Of a stretch of 11,880 nucleotides of DNA, positions 7,801 through 11,880 are shown piece after piece. How positions within the stretch are numbered: position 1 is the first letter of the stretch; every line of letters starts with the position of its first letter. A program made the position numbers and the translations under genes. Origin of the DNA: Lunasporangiospora selenospora. Lineage: Eukaryota; Mortierellomycota; Mortierellomycetes; Mortierellales; Mortierellaceae. The notes below the pieces were generated by a model. It saw nothing but the letters and a program-made list of their open reading frames with translations, searched no databases and was not told the origin of the DNA. The stretch covers positions 1-11,880 of the forward strand of contig JAABOA010000442.1 in the NCBI GenBank assembly GCA_015680635.1, in the 5' to 3' direction.

Positions 7801-10474
7801 ATCGTAGCGAAAATTCCTGGAGGGCGTCTCTCTTCAATAAGGTCACACACAACCTTGTTGTTGAAGAATTCGATGGGCGTCCACTGGATCTTCTCGCGGA
7901 CATACTCTTCTTGTTCTGTCTTGAGAGTCAGCTCAATGAAGATTTGCTGAAGCTTCTCGTTCACATAGTTGATGCACAGCTGCTCGAACGAATTTTCCTC
8001 AAAAATTTCGAATCCGTAAATGTCCAGAACACCGATCGTGTAAGAGTGTGCTCCGCGTTGACGAAGAGAGACGTTGACACGGCTGACAATCCATTCGAAC
8101 AGGTTATTGTAAATCGCCTTGCAGAAAGCATCTCTCACTGCGCCAGCCTACAGTAAAAGTGATATCGAGACTTTAGCTTCACAAATCCTGATGAATGTGA
8201 AAAAGCGCCTCATCCAGTAGAAAATATGTTGACAAACTATACCTGGACTACGTTCATTGGTGATTCATAGGTAGAGCCTCGTCGTCCACCGCGCTGAGTC
8301 TCCACAATACGTGTTGTCATGGTACGGATCAGCATTCCAGAGTCGACCTCCATAATGTACGCGATAAATGCAATCACTAATCCAAAAGATTATTAAGCAG
8401 TTAGCCTAACCGTCGTATGGAACGAAAGTCGCAAAGGTAGAGGACTTTTCGGGGTATTTACCATCATTGTCGGTGATCTGGGCGTATTCCTCATCGTTTT
8501 CTACAAATTGGACATTTCCTAACCAAAGAATAATGGCCAGCATGCGGAAAATCTCATCCTGTTCCTGTTGAGAAAGACCAATGACTCGCATTGCTTCCTA
8601 TACAGTGAAAAAAAGGAAGAGTAAGTTTAAGGTTCCTCAAGGGAGCTGGCTGTTCGACATACAGGGTTTCGATCTACATGTTGACAGGGTGAAGAGGTTG
8701 CCTTACTATAGTCTCTCCAAAGTCATGCACATCGTCAATGCCATCCACCGAGAGACATCCGCTTTTGTTGGTCAACAGGAAGCTTTCCGGTCCAGTCATG
8801 CCGAATTGTTCTATTAATGTGATTGGGAGCACAGTCCTGTAAGCTCTCCTGCTCAGAAATACTGGGCTTTAACGTCGTAGTCTGATTTCAAGAGGCGAAT
8901 AGAGCCATCGTTCATTACCCTGGTAGTTAGGCGACGCAGCTTTGCAGTACTGGTAGAAGATGTGAAAGTTGCGCTCATTGTCGATCTGACCCACAACACG
9001 GTTCTATAGTGTCGAGTTTGAGGTGGGTAGTCGTTAGTCAAAGAGAAGGGATGACTTTGTCCATAAACTGAACATAAACGAGACACTTGCCTTTTCCAGC
9101 AAGTAATTAGTGATGACGGCTCCAACAGGCTCACCCTGTGCATTGAATTGGATTTCCAGGTACTTTCCCTATATGCCAACAGAAAAAGATCAAAATACTT
9201 GAGCAGCTGCATCCTATTCTTTTTCTTTCTTTCTTTCAGTATGAGAAGAATAAGCCCAACAGGAAATCTACTACATACATGACGACTGGAGTTGTTGTTT
9301 CTTAGAGTCTTTGCACATCCGAATGACTCCAAAAGTGGATTAGTAGCCAGGACCATGTCCTTAATCTCTTTGATTTGAGACGACTCGCCTCCTGAAACGG
9401 TAGCAATGTATTGCATAATCTAAATACCATAGAAACTGCGGTCAGTATTGCACATGGCAAAGGTAGGTAGACGAGAGAACACAGGAGGGAAAACTGCGAC
9501 AACTCTTTCTTTCAACCACTTACTCTTTTCGCCGCCTCTATTTTCCAATAATAACACAAACAATCCAACACGAGTGTATGCCCGTAGTTAGTTGAGCATG
9601 CTCTTGTAACATTCATTCTATTCACAGAGCCTTTCTTACCAGTTTTTCCGGCACCAGATTCACCACTAATGATGATACACTGGTTCTCTTTGTAGGCATT
9701 CATCGTGTAGTATGCACTCTCTGCAATAGCAAAGACGTGAGGAGGCATCTACAAAGAGGAATGGAAGAGAGGACATCAACAAAGGAAATAATATTCCTAT
9801 GCTAGGGCGTGTAGGCCGGACTAGTCCTCAGAGGATGACCCTGATATTAAAGAACGTGCCCTACCTCCAGACGGTTCTTGCCCTGATATGACTTGAGGAC
9901 CTCATCCGTGTAGATCCCAAGGTCGCGGAATGGGTTCACACTAATCAACACATGTCCGATATACGTCTAGATCGTGATTGACAAAAAGGGACAGAAAGTA
10001 GAACGGGATCAACCATGTCAGAAAAGAGTATGCTATGGTACTGGTACTCTTGCATCCTCTAATGCGTGGCCACGTTCTAAGCCCGCTCCAGAATGCCATC
10101 AAGGCAGCTCCCGCTTATTCCTGGTACCGATCCTGCCGAGTGGAGTCACTATCCAGTCCTGAATTTGTGGTTAGGGCATTCTTACGTAAATCTCCTGGTT
10201 GTTGAAGCGCTTATCAAGGTTATCGCCGATGTTCTCGTTGTTAATCTTGGTCAACAATGTCATATCACTGACACCCGCTGACTTTTTCTTGACGCTCTCC
10301 TGAAAGAAGTTGGCCTTCTGAGGGGCACTTGACTTTTTCGATTTTGGAGCCTAGAGATGGGCATTGAAGACAAGCGCAAGCCGAATACAGGATTGGATCA
10401 GCTATCAATGCATTTGAACCATTGACACATGAAGTGACCGATGAATGCAAAGTAGAGCGCAAGTCAGTTACCAT
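4809..10474 (-). CDS. myo1: Class I myosin (motor, 2 IQ, TH1, SH3, acidic end)
   Basis: This is an actin-based ATPase motor. In fungi class I myosins act at endocytic actin patches and hyphal tips. Coding exons in transcript order: 10474-10472, 10350-10186, 9966-9865, 9748-9640, 9537-9524, 9419-9279, 9168-9091, 9003-8919, 8810-8707, 8597-8462, 8376-8243, 8147-6818, 6700-6609, 6515-6387, 6261-6134, 6031-4948, 4844-4809. They sum to 3870 nt (1289 residues plus stop), and every phase joins. Motor (~45-710): P-loop GESGAGKT 119-126, switch I NNNSSRHGKY ~172-181, TEDS-site Ser347 in RRGSTY (a PAK-type kinase target in relatives), switch II DIYGFE 399-404. Two IQ motifs (715-726, 733-742) should bind calmodulin-type light chains. 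The basic TH1 region (~757-935) should bind membrane. SH3 is at 1061-1116 with PPPPPP runs on both sides, and the acidic end is NDDE. The length fits filamentous-fungal relatives. The start ATG follows an in-frame TAG and is the sole codon of exon 1. Uncertain points are a 6-nt acceptor choice for exon 13 and the last exon. The symbol follows fission yeast usage. Confidence 0.93.
4845..4947 (-). other. Myosin intron 16, splitting off the acidic C-terminus
   Basis: The donor is GTAAGT (4942-4947), the branch-like site TACTAAT (4876-4882), and the acceptor CTAG. Splicing is phase 0 and gives the end [15 protein letters not shown]. If the intron is retained, ten other codons ([10 protein letters not shown]) follow before a stop and the acidic residues are lost. 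Confidence 0.8.
5434..5601 (-). other. SH3 domain of the myosin tail
   Basis: Residues 1061-1116 carry the SH3 signature: ALYDF-like AIYNF, an acidic RT loop (EDAGE, VKDD), the WW pair at GWWLAK, and the closing [11 protein letters not shown] with its Pro and Tyr. In fungal myosin I this domain binds proline-rich verprolin/WIP and WASP-type proteins. Proline-rich runs on both sides could also bind profilin or other SH3 domains. Confidence 0.9.
9004..9090 (-). other. Myosin intron 7, a GC-AG intron
   Basis: The donor is GCAAGT instead of GTAAGT and the acceptor is TATAG. The flanking coding sequence joins as LLEK|NRVVGQ, a highly conserved motor stretch, in phase 0. No nearby GT keeps the frame, so the GC donor is well supported. 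Confidence 0.85.
9524..9537 (-). other. 14-nt microexon of the myosin gene
   Basis: Fourteen bases between a TAG acceptor and a GTAAGT donor complete the split Glu codon and encode AAKR. This restores the invariant [19 protein letters not shown] run. Skipping it would shift the frame, since 14 is not a multiple of 3. Confidence 0.88.
9967..10185 (-). other. Myosin intron 2, unusually long at 219 nt
   Basis: It joins NQEIY|TYIGHV in phase 0 with a GTAAGA donor and TAG acceptor. It is about twice the length of the other fifteen introns (85-125 nt) and contains several inverted repeats, so it may carry extra sequence. Confidence 0.85.
10351..10471 (-). other. Myosin intron 1, directly after the start codon
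   Basis: The donor GTAACT follows the ATG at once and the acceptor CTCTAG precedes GCTCCAAAATCG (APKS). A TAG lies in frame immediately upstream of the second exon, so the start must come from an upstream exon. A TAG also lies two codons before the ATG. Together these make ATG|intron|GCT the simplest reading. Confidence 0.75.
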
Positions 10475-10690
10475 GACAAACTATAGAAATAGATCGATGA
10501 ATGGGAGGTGAGGATGTAGGAAGAATGCCTTGGCGATAAGGAGTGCAACAAGGGAGTCTGTTGGCGAAGGAGGTGTTGGGAGGATGGGTTAGGAGTGAGA
10601 ATGGAGGATGGAGGAAGAGCGGATGAGAAAAATGGAGGAAGAGATAGGAGTCGTCGTGCAGGATGCGAAGAAGTCGGAATTGAGAGCACA
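10475..10690 (-). other. Pyrimidine-rich, ATG-free 5' leader of the myosin gene
   Basis: For about 230 nt upstream of the start the minus strand is rich in C and T runs (CCTCCATCCTCC-like) and contains no ATG, as expected of a leader. No TATA box is visible on this strand. The length is an estimate. Confidence 0.45.
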
Positions 10691-10699
10691 GGAACGACA

Positions 10700-11880
10700 G
10701 CCGCCGCATTTGTCGACACAAAAACGTCACTTGACTCCCACTAACCGTTCGCTTGGCGGCTTTAGTCTCTCGAGTCTTTTGATTCTTGTCTCCATCGTTT
10801 TTCTACATTTCTGTACCTGAGTTACTCCCTCGCCTCTATCGTCTACAATGTCCTCCGCCATAACTTGGCACTTGTAGAGCCATGTCGTGCCGCTCCTGGT
10901 TCCAAGGCTAGGTCATCATCCGAGTCGACAGGATGGAGACGCTCTGACTGTTTTTGTATTTCAAACTGGGCTCGCATGGCATTGCAGCCGTTATGACAGG
11001 TTGCCTCACTTCAATGAGAGTATCTCCTAAAAGTGAGCCTGTAGGGACGATGGATGTTCTCAACTATTAGGCCACGAATGCCTCTGCATCCTGAACACTT
11101 TTTGGGTGAATAACAATCGACTGAGGGTAGTACCTTTTAAATATGAGTGAGATTTTTTTTTGTGAATGGGAAAGGATGGTTCATTTATTTGTGTACCAAT
11201 AGCTTAATGCAGGGAAATTTCCGGAAATCTGCACATGAAATTAACATACAGTCATTTTTTTTCTCTATAAAAGCTTTGTCTTTTGAAACCCCCACTTCAA
11301 GCAATTCTGCTGTTTTCATCTTCGCCCACTTCCCTATGTTAGCATTCTGTACTTCCTAGTTGTAGTAATGTATATACTTGAGCTCATATGCAGTAAAGCT
11401 TGTCCATAGAGCCTCGAGTAAGAACGGTTTGAACGGTTTGATTGTACTCAAGCGACTAGTCCTAACCTTCTATCACGTCTTCAAAGTTTTAGAGATTGAA
11501 ATCTGAGATGGCATTGGTTATGGCGCATGGACTGCAACTGCGAGTTTATGAGCCGGATGAGATTCACAATCCCTGCCAAAGCACGTTTGGGATTAATACA
11601 GCTCTACTCATCAAGTCTCGCAACTCTGAGTAGAGTCCACATGTCATAACTGAGTTGCACAGTCATTCTGTGCTAATCCCTTCCTTCCTTCCAACAATTA
11701 CCTGAGGAGCTCAGGGGTTTGACTTTGCGACCATATTCTAAGGGGGTGGCAGATGATTAGGATCGGCTTCGCCCTTGCCAAGCTCGTACAACCTTGAGGA
11801 TCCGCCGACTTCTCCTGAGGCTCTGCATCATAGAACTTAAGTGGTTAGCTTAAGTCATAGCAAAGCACGGGCGAAGACTT
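10700..11880. other. Upstream intergenic DNA, no recognised gene
   Basis: Frames on both strands are short and interrupted. The stretch presumably contains the myosin promoter. Visible items are a plus-strand TATAAAAG (11266-11273) after a T run, a doubled GAACGGTTT (about 11422-11439), three TTCC units (about 11680-11695), a small hairpin CCTGAG-GAG-CTCAGG (about 11701), and an 8-bp inverted pair, CTTCGCCC at 11767-11774 and GGGCGAAG at 11869-11876. None identifies an element. Confidence 0.5.
11266..11273 (+). promoter_or_regulatory. Possible TATA box for a plus-strand transcript
   Basis: TATAAAAG follows an eight-T run and precedes a C/T-rich stretch, which looks like a fungal core promoter. 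The first ATGs downstream open only very short frames, so any gene would need introns or lie beyond the window. Confidence 0.25.

Noticed and set aside
7674-8156. 160-codon plus-strand open frame
   Set aside because: It is antisense to the conserved motor domain in the large myosin exon, which is unmistakable.
8821-8880. Possible frameshift in the motor near YQ|EQFG
   Set aside because: Splicing out 8811-8918 (GTAATG donor, TAG acceptor) restores GAA CAA TTC in frame, so no lesion is needed.
8853-9416. 187-codon minus-strand frame starting [10 protein letters not shown]
   Set aside because: Its first part is real myosin exon 6, but the rest reads through introns 6-8 and out of frame over exons 7 and 8, so it is not a gene of its own.
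11400-11450. tRNA B-box-like word (GTTCAAACC) on the minus strand
   Set aside because: It comes from a doubled 9-bp repeat and has no T-arm stem, A box or cloverleaf around it.
11767-11876. 8-bp inverted repeat near the right edge as a transposon end
   Set aside because: It is too short, has no target duplication or transposase, and the second arm is at the window border.

Overview
The window is fungal nuclear DNA. Many short introns (85-125 nt, GT-AG, almost all ending in TAG, often with a CTAAC-like branch site), pyrimidine-rich 5' leaders, TATA boxes and the gene content point to an early-diverging fungus. A Mortierella-like member of Mucoromycota is my best guess, mainly because the leftmost gene resembles the large LRR proteins that are expanded in that group. 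The assignment is inference, since no marker gene is present.

Layout from left to right. (1) Positions 2-1624, + strand: the 3' part of a gene for a ribonuclease-inhibitor-type leucine-rich-repeat (LRR) protein. It has eight tandem 28-residue repeats and ends inside a degenerate ninth; its N-terminus lies off the window. (2) Positions 1625-2448: gene-poor spacer with poly(A) signals and a weak plus-strand TATA/AATAAA pair. (3) Positions 2449-3324, - strand: an intronless gene for a TMEM198/TM7SF3-type (DUF4203) membrane protein with a signal peptide and seven predicted membrane segments. Its TATA box is near 3520 and its leader has no ATG. (4) Positions 3530-4700: spacer with a (TC)14 and a (GA)14 microsatellite in inverted orientation. 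(5) Positions 4809-10474, - strand: a complete class I myosin gene. I resolved it into 17 coding exons and 16 introns by joining frame-consistent exons against the conserved myosin motor. The exon sum is 3870 nt, giving 1289 residues plus stop with all phases matching. (6) Positions 10475-11880: the myosin leader and upstream DNA, with no recognised gene.

The myosin is the main content. It has a motor with P-loop, switch I, TEDS-site serine and switch II, then two IQ motifs, a TH1 membrane-binding tail, an SH3 domain flanked by polyproline, and a short acidic end. This is the fungal endocytic actin-patch architecture. Notable gene-structure features are a start codon cut off by an intron (ATG|GT), a 14-nt microexon in the P-loop region, a GC-AG intron, and a last intron whose retention would remove the acidic tail. 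I saw no operon, CRISPR array, intact transposon or viral gene. The three genes look like ordinary independent fungal genes with no evident shared pathway. Nothing here is convincingly a new system. The best leads are the splice architecture of the myosin gene and the truncated, mosaic LRR array.
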